This document shows, one piece after another, positions 17,258-26,388 of a DNA stretch of 64,000 nucleotides (its first letter is position 1; the number at the start of each line of letters is the position of its first letter). The notes beneath the pieces are model-generated. The model was not told the DNA's origin, did no database searches, and was given only the letters and a program-made list of their open reading frames with translations. The stretch comes from Armatimonadota bacterium (GTDB taxonomy: Bacteria > Sysuimicrobiota > Sysuimicrobiia > Sysuimicrobiales > Humicultoraceae). The stretch covers positions 115,221 through 179,220 of the forward strand of contig VGFA01000004.1 in assembly GCA_016869025.1 (NCBI GenBank), written 5' to 3'. The translations under genes were made by a program, and so were the position numbers.

Positions 17258-17971
17258 ATGAGCAGGTCTCGCGTCCTCACCTTCGCCACAGCGGTGGCAA
17301 TCCTGGGGCTGGGAGTGTGGTTGATGGCGTTGAACCCTTGGCAGGATGAGTCGGGAGCCGCCGGGCCCTCCGGCGAGCGGGTGAAGCTGCCCGCGCCGCG
17401 CACGGACGGCGACACCTCGGTCGAGCAGACGCTGCAGCGGAGGAGGTCGGTCAGGGAGTACCGGGACGCGCCACTGTCCCTCGCCGAGATCTCGCAGCTC
17501 CTCTGGGCCGCGCAGGGCATCACCGAGCCCAGGGAGTCGCGCAGGACAGCACCCTCGGCGGGTGCTACATATCCGCTCGAGGTCTATCTCGTCGGCGGGA
17601 ACGTGGCCGGACTGCCGAAGGGAGTCTACAAGTACAGGCCCCTGGACCACGAGATCGCCCGGGTGAGGGAGGGCGACGTGCGCAGGGAGCTGGCGGCCGC
17701 GGCGTTGGGACAATCCTGCGTCGAGCAGGGCGCCGTTGCGCTGGTCTTCTCTGCCGTGTACGAGCGCACAACCAGGCGGTACGGCGAGCGGGGTATACGG
17801 TACGTGCACATGGAGGTCGGGCACGCCGCCCAGAACGTGTACCTGCAGGCGGTCTCCCTGGGGATGGGCACGGTCGTTGTTGGGGCGTTCGACGACGACC
17901 GGGTTCGGAGGATCGTGGGAATGTCCGAGGGCGAGCACCCGCTGTACATCATGCCCGTGGGCAGGAGATGA
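17258..17971 (+). CDS. SagB/ThcOx-type nitroreductase-fold oxidoreductase
   Basis: A 237-residue FMN-dependent nitroreductase-family protein with an N-terminal membrane anchor or signal segment (residues ~5-25). The domain starts with QRRRSVREYRDAPLSLAEIS, where the RRSVR motif binds the FMN phosphate. It continues with SAGATYPLEVYLV and ends with VGAFDDDRVRRIVGM and LYIMPVG, as in SagB-like proteins. SagB relatives make azoles in peptide natural products, but no cyclodehydratase or precursor gene lies nearby, so a stand-alone reductase is more likely. ATG 17258 was chosen because it places the hydrophobic anchor at the N-terminus. Confidence 0.8.
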   Translation: MSRSRVLTFATAVAILGLGVWLMALNPWQDESGAAGPSGERVKLPAPRTDGDTSVEQTLQRRRSVREYRDAPLSLAEISQLLWAAQGITEPRESRRTAPSAGATYPLEVYLVGGNVAGLPKGVYKYRPLDHEIARVREGDVRRELAAAALGQSCVEQGAVALVFSAVYERTTRRYGERGIRYVHMEVGHAAQNVYLQAVSLGMGTVVVGAFDDDRVRRIVGMSEGEHPLYIMPVGRR

Positions 17972-17992
17972 GCCGGGTGAAGAGCGGGGTCT

Positions 17993-18943
17993 CTAGCTTC
18001 CTGGGCCGGCTTGTTCTAAGCACTTCACCAGGCGCATCAGCGCGAGGTTCACCGGCGTCGCAACTCCCAGCCGGGCTCCTTCCCTGACGACGGCACCGTT
18101 GATCACATCGATCTCGGTCTGACGTTCCATCTCCACATCCTGCAGCATCGAGGACCTGTTGTCCCCGGTCCGACGGGCCACATCCCGGACGTGCGCCCAG
18201 GGATCCTCCAGCGGCACCCGCACGCCGGCCCGGCCGGCCACGGCGAGGCCTTCATCCACCGCCTCCTTCATGATCTCGACCGCTTCGGGCATCTCTAGCA
18301 GCCGCCCATTCCGCACACGCAGAATGGCGGTCAGCGGGTTGATGGCGATGTTGACGAGCAGCTTCGCCCATATCACGCCCTGCACGTTGTCGCTGGCAGA
18401 CGCATGGAGCCCGGCGTCCGTAAACGCCTCCACGAGGCATCGCAGCCGATCCGTGGGCGCGCCGTCCAGTTCCCCGATCAGGGTCTCGCCTGAGCCGGCA
18501 TGGTGGATGCGTCCGGCCCCGAGCACATTGGCCCCCTGACCCGTGGTCCCTGCCATGAGATGGCTCCTGGGTACCTCCTCAGCCAGGGCGTCAACATTCC
18601 CTAGCCCGTTCTGGAGAGTCAGGACCACCGTGCTCGGAGCGAGGAGCGGGGCAAGCGAGGCGGCGGCCTGCCTCGTGTGGTAGGACTTCACGAACACCAG
18701 CACCAGGTCGCACGGGCCGACGGATCGGGGATCGGTGACGGCCCGCGGCCGCACGACCCGTTCCTCGCCGTTGGGCTCCACAATGCGCAGCCCCTGGCGC
18801 GCGATGGCGTCCGCGTGCCCGGTTGCTGTGTCCACGAGCCAGACCTCGTGCCCGGCGGCCGACAGATATCCCCCGAACAGGGACCCCATGGCTCCCGCGC
18901 CTATCACGCACACCTTGAGCTGCCGCGCCCCTCCTGCCTCCAT
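17993..18943 (-). CDS. panE: 2-dehydropantoate 2-reductase family protein
   Basis: A 316-residue NADPH-dependent KPR/ApbA-family reductase, expected to turn 2-dehydropantoate into pantoate. The Rossmann motif CVIGAGAMGSLFGGYL starts the protein. LVFVKSYHTRQA and LQNGLGN follow, then the catalytic Lys region WAKLLVNIAINPLTAIL and a C-terminal Glu/Asn region (EIDVINGAVV). ATG 18943 was chosen; a GTG three codons upstream is possible. The gene follows panB in the same operon, which supports a role in pantothenate synthesis over other KPR reactions. Confidence 0.85.
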   Translation of the reverse strand: MEAGGARQLKVCVIGAGAMGSLFGGYLSAAGHEVWLVDTATGHADAIARQGLRIVEPNGEERVVRPRAVTDPRSVGPCDLVLVFVKSYHTRQAAASLAPLLAPSTVVLTLQNGLGNVDALAEEVPRSHLMAGTTGQGANVLGAGRIHHAGSGETLIGELDGAPTDRLRCLVEAFTDAGLHASASDNVQGVIWAKLLVNIAINPLTAILRVRNGRLLEMPEAVEIMKEAVDEGLAVAGRAGVRVPLEDPWAHVRDVARRTGDNRSSMLQDVEMERQTEIDVINGAVVREGARLGVATPVNLALMRLVKCLEQAGPGS

Positions 18944-18986
18944 CGCAATCACCCGATTCCCAACCGCCTCCCTCAGGGGCAGCGTG

Positions 18987-19862
18987 TCACCTCAAGAGGC
19001 CGGCGCGCACAAGCCCTTCCCTCAACTCCCTGGCCTGTTCGGCATCCATGGGGTAGCAGTGCTCGGGAGCTGGAAAAGCCCTTTCCCGGACCTCCACGGC
19101 AAACTGAGCCAGTGATTCGCGGCAGGCCGCGCCAAGATTAGCGTACCGTTTGACGAACTTCGGAACAAACCGCTCGAACAGCCCCAGCATGTCGTGAAGG
19201 ACGAGCACCTGTCCGTCACAATCCGGACCGGCACCGATGCCTATGGTGGGAACGCCTACGGCCTCCGTGACCATCTTCCCCACAGGTGCGGGAACCGCCT
19301 CCACCACCATGGCGAAGACACCGGCCTCCTGCAGGGCGAGCGCGTCCTCCACCACGGCCTGCGCAGAATCCATGGTCTTCCCCTGCACCCTAAACCCTCC
19401 AAGCTGAGAAGCGCTCTGCGGCGTCAACCCGATGTGGCCCATCACCGGGATTCCGGCCCGCACGATGGCCTGAACAGCCGGCGCTGTGCGCCTGCCGCCC
19501 TCCAGCTTCACGGCGTCCATCCCCGCCTCTTTCAGGAAGCGGCCGGCGTTCTCGACAGCCCGTTCGGCGGACACTTCGTATGAGAGGAACGGCATGTCTC
19601 CCACAAGGAACGTGTTCTGGGCACCTATCGACACTGCCCGCGCCATGATCAGCATCTCTTCCATGGTCACCGGGACGGTGTTTTTGTAGCCCAAGGTCGT
19701 CATCGCGCCCGAATCGCCCACAAGGATCATGTCAATGTCCACCGAGTCAACGAGCGACGCGAAGGCGTAGTCGTATGCCGTTACCATTGTGATCCTGCGG
19801 CCTGAGCGCTTCCGCTCCAGGAAGTCAGGAATCGTGCCCTTCTTCTTCCGCGGCGTCTCCAC
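18987..19862 (-). CDS. panB: 3-methyl-2-oxobutanoate hydroxymethyltransferase
   Basis: A predicted 291-residue TIM-barrel enzyme that adds a hydroxymethyl group from 5,10-methylene-THF to 2-oxoisovalerate, the first committed step to pantoate. Conserved parts are TMVTAYDYAFASLVD, LVGDSGAMTTLGYKNT, MGHIGLTPQSASQLGGFRVQGK, VEAVPAPVGKMVTE and GIGAGPDCDGQVLV. GTG 19862 is favoured over the upstream ATG (19883). An AGGAGG ribosome site sits 7 nt before it, and it starts 1 nt after the M20 gene stops. panE follows 43 nt downstream. Confidence 0.95.
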   Translation of the reverse strand: METPRKKKGTIPDFLERKRSGRRITMVTAYDYAFASLVDSVDIDMILVGDSGAMTTLGYKNTVPVTMEEMLIMARAVSIGAQNTFLVGDMPFLSYEVSAERAVENAGRFLKEAGMDAVKLEGGRRTAPAVQAIVRAGIPVMGHIGLTPQSASQLGGFRVQGKTMDSAQAVVEDALALQEAGVFAMVVEAVPAPVGKMVTEAVGVPTIGIGAGPDCDGQVLVLHDMLGLFERFVPKFVKRYANLGAACRESLAQFAVEVRERAFPAPEHCYPMDAEQARELREGLVRAGLLR

Positions 19863-19863
19863 G

Positions 19864-21150
19864 TCAGCACCTCCTCGTTCCATTTGGAGCCGCTTCCTCC
19901 CCCAGGAAGTACACGATCGCGGCGGCGTACAGCCGGGCCGCCTCCACCAGCTCGCCGACCTCCACGTATTCGTCAACCTGATGCGGGATCTGCCGGTTCC
20001 CGGGGCCGATGGTCACAACGGGGATACGGGCCCACGCGTGCAGAAACGTCCCGTCGGTTGAGCCGGGAACGCCTCCGTACCGGGGCTCCCGGCCCAGCGA
20101 CTCCCGAAAGGCCCGCTCGATGGCCCGCACAATGGCATCCCGCGGAGTGGTCTCCGTCCAGGGGCGGTCTTCGACCAGCTCCACGGTTACCCTCACGCAG
20201 GGGTCGTCGGCCTGCGCGGCATTCGCGAGGTCACTGATGGCGCGGTGCAGGTTGGCGTGATCCTGGCCTGGGATCGTCCGCACATCCACCGTCACGCGCG
20301 CCTCGCCGGCAATCACGTTGAACTGCGGCTCTCCGTGCGCGGGCGCGCGAAACGTGGTAGGCGTGATGTGGGGCAGGCCCAGGTAGGGATCGCGTTCATG
20401 ACCCTCCTGCTGACGGCGGTCCTCCTCCGAGAGCAGGGTGACGAACCTCGCGGCCGCCGGAATGGGGTTGGCGCCGGCATAGGGCATCGCGCCGTGGGCC
20501 ATCTTGCCCGTGAAGGAAACCAGCACGCGCATGGCGCCCTTCTGACGCAGACAGATCTCGTTCTCCTCCGGCTCACAGACGATCGCGCCGTCGAACCCTT
20601 GCGCGTGCCCGTCGCGGATGAAGGACTTGATCCCCAGCATCATGCCTTCCTCGTCGGCCACCGCTGCAATCCGAATGCGGCCGGGCAGGTCGGGCGCCGC
20701 TCTGCGCACCGCGTCGAGGGCGCACACCGCGGCGGAGAGCCCTCCCTTCATGTCCGCGGCCCCGCGGCCATAGATGCGGCCGCCCGAGATCTCGGCATCG
20801 AAGGGCGGATGCGACCATGCGCTGCGGTCGCCCTCGGTTACAACATCGGTGTGCCCTTCTAGGATGAGGCCCCTGCCCCACCGGAGGGAGGTCCAGTCGG
20901 CAATAACGTTGGGGCGGCCCGGGGCCGCCTCTTGCACCGAGACCCGAAACCCGAGGCGGGAGAGATGCCCTGCCAGGTATGCCGCCACCGCCGTCTCGTT
21001 GCCCGCCGGATCATCGGGACGGTACACGCTGGGGATCCTGACGAGTTCGCGCGTGAGCCGCACCACCTCGTCAGCGTTCACCGCCGCGGCCGCCTTCCCG
21101 GCCAGGACGTTGGCTGCGCCGGAGCCGAAGCGCGGCGGCGCGCTCTCCAC
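19864..21150 (-). CDS. M20 family metallopeptidase (ArgE/DapE/carnosinase type)
   Basis: A 428-residue dinuclear zinc amidohydrolase. The first metal motif is LEGHTDVVTEG. YGRGAADMKGGLSA carries the bridging Asp, VADEEGMMLG the catalytic Glu pair, and PGSTDGTFLHAW a later metal and substrate region; a dimerisation domain is inserted in the middle. Related enzymes remove acyl groups from amino acids or cleave dipeptides, including carnosine-type beta-alanyl dipeptides. The GTG at 21150 overlaps the permease stop by 1 nt (TAGTG); a later GTG (V-N-A-D) could also be used. The operon context suggests processing of an imported peptide. Confidence 0.85.
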   Translation of the reverse strand: MESAPPRFGSGAANVLAGKAAAAVNADEVVRLTRELVRIPSVYRPDDPAGNETAVAAYLAGHLSRLGFRVSVQEAAPGRPNVIADWTSLRWGRGLILEGHTDVVTEGDRSAWSHPPFDAEISGGRIYGRGAADMKGGLSAAVCALDAVRRAAPDLPGRIRIAAVADEEGMMLGIKSFIRDGHAQGFDGAIVCEPEENEICLRQKGAMRVLVSFTGKMAHGAMPYAGANPIPAAARFVTLLSEEDRRQQEGHERDPYLGLPHITPTTFRAPAHGEPQFNVIAGEARVTVDVRTIPGQDHANLHRAISDLANAAQADDPCVRVTVELVEDRPWTETTPRDAIVRAIERAFRESLGREPRYGGVPGSTDGTFLHAWARIPVVTIGPGNRQIPHQVDEYVEVGELVEAARLYAAAIVYFLGEEAAPNGTRRC

Positions 21151-21986
21151 TACCGCTGTCCCTGCCGCAGGCGCGGGTCGAGCAGGTCGCGCAGGCCGTC
21201 GCCCATCAGGTTCCATCCAAGGACCGTGGAGGCGATCGCAGCGCCCGGCCAGACTGCCATCCACGGCCTGACGAAGAGCACGTCGCGGGCCTCCAGCAGC
21301 ATTCCGCCCCAGCTCGGGGTCGGCGGCTGCGTCCCTAGGCCCAGGTAGGAGAGAGCCGCCTCGGCCAGCACCGCGCCCGAGAAGGCGACCGTGGCCTGGA
21401 TCAGCAGCGGCCCGGCGATGTTGGGCAGGATGTGGGATGTCACTATGAAGACGTCCTTCGCACCCAGCGCCCTGGCTGCCAGCACGAACTCCTGGCCGCG
21501 CACCGCCAGCGTCTGCGCGCGGGACAGGCGCGCGAACACGGGTATCAGAACAACGCCGATCGCAATCATGGTCTGGATGTGCCCGGGCCCCAGCGCGGCC
21601 ACCACCATGATCGCCAGCAACAAGGATGGAAAGGCCATCAGGCCATCTATGACCCGCATGAGAATGGCATCCACCCGGCCGGCCCGGTACCCCGAGAGAA
21701 GACCGATGCTCGTCCCGGCTCCGGCGCCGATGGAAACCGCCACGACGCCAACCGTTACCGCTACCCGGCCTCCGTAGAGGATCCTGCTGAGCACATCGCG
21801 GCCCAGCCGGTCCGTGCCCAGCAGATGGCCGGGCCCTGCAGGGAGAAGCCGGCGGGGAGGATCTATGGCCGTCGGATCGTGCGGCGCCAGGGCCGGCGCC
21901 AGCAGCGCGGTAGCCGCGACAAGCAGGACCAGCGCGCCGCCGATCAGCAGGGGCAGGTTGTAACGCCGGCGGCGGGCGGCGGCCAT
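21150..21986 (-). CDS. Peptide ABC transporter permease (DppC/OppC type)
   Basis: A 278-residue inner-membrane permease. It has an N-terminal transmembrane segment, the family motif LLGTDRLGRDVLSRILYG, further membrane segments, and the ATPase-coupling EAA loop region AARALGAKDVFIVTSHILPNI. The start ATG overlaps the dppB-like stop (ATGA). It forms the permease pair with the upstream gene. No ATPase gene is present in this operon. Confidence 0.93.
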   Translation of the reverse strand: MAAARRRRYNLPLLIGGALVLLVAATALLAPALAPHDPTAIDPPRRLLPAGPGHLLGTDRLGRDVLSRILYGGRVAVTVGVVAVSIGAGAGTSIGLLSGYRAGRVDAILMRVIDGLMAFPSLLLAIMVVAALGPGHIQTMIAIGVVLIPVFARLSRAQTLAVRGQEFVLAARALGAKDVFIVTSHILPNIAGPLLIQATVAFSGAVLAEAALSYLGLGTQPPTPSWGGMLLEARDVLFVRPWMAVWPGAAIASTVLGWNLMGDGLRDLLDPRLRQGQR

Positions 21987-22927
21987 CAGTCGTAGGTAAT
22001 GCGCGGATCCACCACGGCGTACAGCAGATCCACCAGCAGGTTGAGCAGCGCGAACATGATGGCGATGGTGATGACCACGCCCTGCACTATGAGCAGGTCG
22101 CGGGAGAATATCCCGTGCAGGAGCAGGCGGCCCAGCCCGGGCAGGCCAAAGACCTGCTCTATCACGATGGCGCCGCCCATCAGGTACCCAAGTTGCAGCC
22201 CGGCCACGGTCAGCACTGGGATGAGCGCGTTGCGCAGCACATGGCGGCGCACGACGTACGCCTCGACCAGGCCCTTGCTTCGGGCGGTGCGCACGTAATC
22301 CCTGTGCAACTCGTCCAGGGTGGCGGCTCGGCTCAGGCGCACCAGCGCGGCGGCCCGCTCGGTGCCCAGCGCCAGCGCCGGCAGGAACAGGTGCCGCCCC
22401 CACTCAATCGGGTTCTTGCTGAGCGCAACGTAGCCCTGCAGCGGGAAGATGGGAAGCGCCGCTGCCAGCCCCAGTATCAGCAGTATGCCCATCCAGAACG
22501 CCGGCACCGCCAGGCCGGCCTGCGAGCCGGCCAGCACAGCCAGGTCCACCACTGACCAGGCCCTCCGGGCGGCCATCACGCCCAGCGGGAGAGCCACCAC
22601 GATCGCGATGAGCATGGCGGCGCCGGCGACCGAGGTCGTGACAGGCAGCCGGGCCAGGATGAGACGCGCGACCGGCTCCCTGTAGCTGACCGACATCCCG
22701 AGGTCGCCGCGCGCCAGGTGGCCGAGCCATTCCAGGTACCGCAACGCCAGGGGCCGGTCGAGGCCGAGTTCGCGACGCAGTTGCGCCAGGTCCTCCTGGC
22801 GCGCGTCCACGCCCAGCATGATCTCCGCGATGTCTCCGGGCACGACCTGGAGCGCGAAGAAGGTGACGGTGGCGACCACGAGAACCGTGGGCGCCACCGC
22901 GAGCAGCCGTCGAACGACGAACGGCAT
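21986..22927 (-). CDS. Peptide ABC transporter permease (DppB/OppB type)
   Basis: A 313-residue inner-membrane permease. It begins with the family-typical RRLLAVAPTVLVVATVTF and VVPGD, and has the extracytoplasmic LGLDRPLALRYLEWL. The EAA loop RTARSKGLVEAYVVRRHVLR is present, and it ends with VDLLYAVVDPRITY. It begins directly after the binding-protein stop codon and overlaps the DppC-type gene by ATGA, so all are translated together. Confidence 0.93.
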   Translation of the reverse strand: MPFVVRRLLAVAPTVLVVATVTFFALQVVPGDIAEIMLGVDARQEDLAQLRRELGLDRPLALRYLEWLGHLARGDLGMSVSYREPVARLILARLPVTTSVAGAAMLIAIVVALPLGVMAARRAWSVVDLAVLAGSQAGLAVPAFWMGILLILGLAAALPIFPLQGYVALSKNPIEWGRHLFLPALALGTERAAALVRLSRAATLDELHRDYVRTARSKGLVEAYVVRRHVLRNALIPVLTVAGLQLGYLMGGAIVIEQVFGLPGLGRLLLHGIFSRDLLIVQGVVITIAIMFALLNLLVDLLYAVVDPRITYD

Positions 22928-24472
22928 CTACTTCGTGGTCTTGCGGAAGTCGTATGTGTCGACGGCGTAGACCTGCCGGAAGTCTCGGACGCCCGCGCGG
23001 GTCGCAACGTACCGCGCCGGGCTTCCGAGGATCACCATCATCGCCTCCTCTGTCATTATCTTCAGGGCCTCGGCGTAGATCCGCCTGCGGAGATCCGGGG
23101 TTGAGGTGATGCGGCCGGCATGGATCAGGTCAACGACCTTCTGGTTGTCGTAACGAATGTAGTTCCTCGCGGGGTCGCCCCAGCCCACCAGGCGGCCCTC
23201 CGGATCGAGCTTACCGGTATGTCCTATGACGGTGAGATCGTACTCGCCGCCGCCGAAGACGCGGGAGAGCCAGAAGGCCCACTCCACGACGCGTGGGCGC
23301 GCCGTGATGCCGGCCCTCGCCAGCATGGCCTGGACCAGCTGCCCGGCCTCGACGTGCATCGGGTACGGCTGCGGCAGCACGAGGTCGAGGGTCAGACCGG
23401 CGCCGTGCCCGGCCTCCGACAGCAGCCGGCGCGCACGCTCGGGGTCAAACGGGTACGGGTCCCCCAGGTCGACCCAGAAGGGACTCGTGACATCCATGAA
23501 CACCGCGGAGGTCCGCGAGTCAGTCCCGTAGGCCGTCCTGAGCACCTGCCTACGGTCTATTGCGTGCCACAGCGCGCGCCGCACGCGCACGTCGCGCAGC
23601 GGCCCCCGGCTGTTGTTGACCGCGACCACGTTGACCAGGCTGGTGAGCTGCGTGATGACCCTGACGTCCGGGTTGGCGCGGACGCGGGGCAGGTCGTCCG
23701 GATTGATGTTGTCCACGGCGTCGAACTCGCCCGACAGCACCCCGGCGACCTTCACTGCCTGCTCTGGAACGAATCGAATGAACACCTCGCGCAGCCTGGG
23801 CTGGCCGCTAATCCAGTAGCCGTCGAAGCGCGCCAGCCGGATGAACGAGTCGCGCTGCCATTCACCCAGGGTGAACGGGCCGGTGCCGACGGGCTTGGTG
23901 CCGAACTCGTGCTTGCGGGCGATCAGGTCGGCGGGAAGAATCGCTCCCCATCCTTCGGCGAGGGCGGCGAGAATCGGCGAGAACCGCTCCGCCAGCACGA
24001 TCCTGACAGTCAGCGGGTCCACGACCTCGACGGCGCGGATCGGCCCGATCTGGAGACGCCGGGGCGATCGCGTGGCCGGGTCGAGGATCCGCTCCAACGT
24101 CGCCTTGACGTCTGCGGCGTCGAGAACCTTGCCGTGGTGGAAGCGCACGCCCGGCCGCAGCTTGAACGTCCAGGTGATGCCGTCGGGGGAAACGGTCCAC
24201 GACTCGGCGAGGGCCGGGACCAGCTTGCCCTCGTCGTCGGGCTCGACCAGCGTGTCATACAGGCTCTTCATCACCATGAAGCTCAGGGTTGCCGCCGTGC
24301 CGTGGGGATCCAGCGTGTCGGGCCCCCCTGACAGCGCAAACGTGAGGCGATCTCTGGGTGCCTGGGCGCTCGCCGGAACGCCTGCGGCCGCCAGGGCGGC
24401 GGCCAGCGCCAGCACGGTCAGCTTCCACGCCCACCGGGTGGTCCTCAGATCGTGCGCGGTTCGGCTCTTCAT
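22928..24472 (-). CDS. ABC transporter substrate-binding protein, family 5
   Basis: A 514-residue secreted peptide/nickel-type solute-binding protein (SBP_bac_5). The signal peptide ends near ASAQA (residue ~38). The mature part starts LTFALSGGPDTLDPHGTAA and has WTFKLRPGVRFHHGK, a hallmark of the family, then GTGPFTLGEW. No lipobox Cys is seen, so anchoring differs from typical Gram-positive lipoproteins. A good ribosome site (GAGGAGGGG) precedes the ATG, which overlaps the upstream isomerase stop (ATGA). Ligand unknown; neighbouring peptidases argue for peptides. Confidence 0.92.
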   Translation of the reverse strand: MKSRTAHDLRTTRWAWKLTVLALAAALAAAGVPASAQAPRDRLTFALSGGPDTLDPHGTAATLSFMVMKSLYDTLVEPDDEGKLVPALAESWTVSPDGITWTFKLRPGVRFHHGKVLDAADVKATLERILDPATRSPRRLQIGPIRAVEVVDPLTVRIVLAERFSPILAALAEGWGAILPADLIARKHEFGTKPVGTGPFTLGEWQRDSFIRLARFDGYWISGQPRLREVFIRFVPEQAVKVAGVLSGEFDAVDNINPDDLPRVRANPDVRVITQLTSLVNVVAVNNSRGPLRDVRVRRALWHAIDRRQVLRTAYGTDSRTSAVFMDVTSPFWVDLGDPYPFDPERARRLLSEAGHGAGLTLDLVLPQPYPMHVEAGQLVQAMLARAGITARPRVVEWAFWLSRVFGGGEYDLTVIGHTGKLDPEGRLVGWGDPARNYIRYDNQKVVDLIHAGRITSTPDLRRRIYAEALKIMTEEAMMVILGSPARYVATRAGVRDFRQVYAVDTYDFRKTTK

Positions 24473-25275
24473 GGCTGTCCCCTCCTCGACAGGAGATCCT
24501 TCGAGATACGCTCGAGTGACTTCCGGGATGACTCAAGAGACGCGGTCTCGACGATGATGTTCTGGGCTGATTCGGGCAGGTCGCGGGCAAGGTCCACGAC
24601 CCGGGTAATGTCCCCGTCGCCCCACGCCAGGTGATCGTCGTGCCATCCGTGGTTGTCGCTTACGTGGATGTGCACTACGTCGTTGTCCTGCAGCATCGCC
24701 TTCAGACAGTTGCCGCCGGCCAGATAGGCGTGGCCGATATCCAGGCACAGCCGCAGCGACGGGTGGTTCACCTGATCGAAGATGCCCCGCAGCTCGTCGT
24801 ACTGCACACCGTAGGAGAAAGGCATCGGCGGCACGCCGTCGGCAATGGATACGGCCGGCATGTTCTCCAGGTACACCTCGACGCCTGCGGCCTCGGCCGC
24901 CTCGGCGACCCGGCGCAGCGACTCGACGGCGTACGGAAGCCCGCGGTCGCGAGGGAAGACCTCCTTGTATGGCGGAATGCCGGGATGCACAACGACCCCG
25001 CGGGCGCCCAGCCGCGCCGCCTCGCCCACTGTTGCCAGCACCTGCCGAACCGACTCCTCACGGATGCCGGGGTTCGTGCTGGCCATGTTGATCCCCAGGA
25101 TCGGCATGTGCAACCCGAGCAGCGGCCCGCTGTTCCACGGCACCGGCGCCGGCCAGGCATGCGGGCACTCGCACATGACCTCCACGCCGACGCCCATGCC
25201 GTCGAGCTCTGCCTCGACGTCCTGCAGCAGCTGCCTTACGGCGGCGAAGCTCGATACGCCTATCCTCACGGCCAC
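24469..25275 (-). CDS. Sugar phosphate isomerase/epimerase-like TIM barrel
   Basis: A 268-residue AP-endonuclease-2/xylose-isomerase-like TIM barrel. Metal-site features are VVHPGIPPYKE, EVYLENMPA, LCLDIGHAYLAGG, and VHIHVSDNHGWHDDHLAWG near the C-terminus. GTG 25275 was chosen because GGAGG lies 7 nt upstream. A second GTG two codons later is possible. The reaction cannot be assigned. The surrounding operon holds peptidases and a peptide importer, which is unusual company for this fold. Confidence 0.75.
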   Translation of the reverse strand: MAVRIGVSSFAAVRQLLQDVEAELDGMGVGVEVMCECPHAWPAPVPWNSGPLLGLHMPILGINMASTNPGIREESVRQVLATVGEAARLGARGVVVHPGIPPYKEVFPRDRGLPYAVESLRRVAEAAEAAGVEVYLENMPAVSIADGVPPMPFSYGVQYDELRGIFDQVNHPSLRLCLDIGHAYLAGGNCLKAMLQDNDVVHIHVSDNHGWHDDHLAWGDGDITRVVDLARDLPESAQNIIVETASLESSRKSLERISKDLLSRRGQP

Positions 25276-25327
25276 CTGCTCACCTCCGGCGAGCTGAATG
25301 ACGCACTGACAGCCGCGAACACGCCGG

Positions 25328-26344
25328 TCACCCGCATCCGGCAAGATCTGTGTGTCCCGGGATTCCGCCGAGCCCCCTTGCCGCGCGGACGGCCCGGCGC
25401 ACAGACTCGGCGACCGTCTCGGCCGCCGCCTCACCGATCTGGATCAACTCCTGAGATTGCCCCACGCCGATCTCATGCCGACCCGTCGCCAGGACGAACA
25501 CCGTATCGCCGTCGTAGAGCGTGTGTGAGGGGACGATCGCGCGTGAGAGCCCCGCGTGTCCCTGGACCGCCAGGCGCCAGGCCTGAGCCTTGGACAGAGC
25601 CGCGGTGGTAACAATGACGGCCAACGTGGTGTTCCCGCCGAACGGCATGCCAGGCGCGCCCCGGAGCAGCACTTGCGATGTGCCCGCGCACCGGCCGTCG
25701 GGCCCGCGGGCTCCTGCCAGAATCTCGCCAGTGCCTTCGTCCACCACGTCGCCGTAGGCGTTTACCACCACCAGCGCGCCTACGGATGGGCCGCCGGGCA
25801 GGCGAACGCACCAGGACCCGACGCCGCCTTTCATCGCACGATCCATGCCCAGCGCCTTGCCCACGGTCGCGCCCGCACCGGCGCCAACGCTGCCTTCATC
25901 CACCGGCTCTGCCGTGGCCCGCACGCAGGCTTCGTATCCCATGGCGGCGTCGGGGCGCGCGCGCGGATCGCCGATGGCGAGATCGAAGATCACGGCGGAC
26001 GGCACAATCGGAACCCGCGCCACCACGGCATCGAACCCGATCCCGCGCTCTTCGAGATACCTCACCACGCCGTCGGCGGCGGCCAGGCCAAAAGCGCTCC
26101 CGCCTGCCAGAAGCACTGCGTGGGCGTGTTGGACGAAGGCTCCGGGGTGCAGCAGATCGGTCTCGCGCGTGCCCGGCGCGGCTCCGCGCACCTCACCGCT
26201 GGCGACGGCTCCGGCCCCGCAGAGCACGGCGGTGCAGCCGGTAATGCCCACCGGGTCGGTGACATGGCCTACGCGGATGTCGGGGATATCGGTGAGTGAC
26301 GGCACGGCGTGCTGGCTCCCGCCTGCGGCCTCCGCGGTGTGCAT
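25328..26344 (-). CDS. P1 family (S58/DmpA-type) self-processing aminopeptidase
   Basis: A predicted 338-residue Ntn-type hydrolase of the DmpA/BapA family. Motifs are IRVGHVTDPVGITGCTAVLC, LLAGGSAFGLAAADGVVRYLEE and GAGATVGKALGMDRAMKGGVGS. FGGNTTLAVIVTTA places the expected self-cleavage between Asn238 and Thr239, where Thr becomes the nucleophile. Family members release N-terminal D- or beta-amino acids; others are uncharacterised. ATG 26344 fits the protein start but lacks a strong ribosome site; ATG 26404 is an alternative but lies upstream of the predicted transcript start. It is the first gene of the operon ending in panE. Confidence 0.85.
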   Translation of the reverse strand: MHTAEAAGGSQHAVPSLTDIPDIRVGHVTDPVGITGCTAVLCGAGAVASGEVRGAAPGTRETDLLHPGAFVQHAHAVLLAGGSAFGLAAADGVVRYLEERGIGFDAVVARVPIVPSAVIFDLAIGDPRARPDAAMGYEACVRATAEPVDEGSVGAGAGATVGKALGMDRAMKGGVGSWCVRLPGGPSVGALVVVNAYGDVVDEGTGEILAGARGPDGRCAGTSQVLLRGAPGMPFGGNTTLAVIVTTAALSKAQAWRLAVQGHAGLSRAIVPSHTLYDGDTVFVLATGRHEIGVGQSQELIQIGEAAAETVAESVRRAVRAARGLGGIPGHTDLAGCG

Positions 26345-26388
26345 GAAGAAGCCCGGGGTCTCGATGCTGGCTTCCTGGCCTGGATTCA

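Noticed and set aside
17241..17260. tRNA 3'-end-like motif (reverse complement contains GGTTCGATTCC with a C-rich tail), possible attachment site
   Set aside because: The T-stem does not pair (ATGG against CCCCC), no other tRNA arms are present and there is no integrase or direct repeat nearby.
17258..17971. SagB-type protein as part of an azole-peptide biosynthesis cluster
   Set aside because: No YcaO cyclodehydratase, precursor peptide or transporter genes lie nearby; the neighbours are a YeiH transporter and panE.
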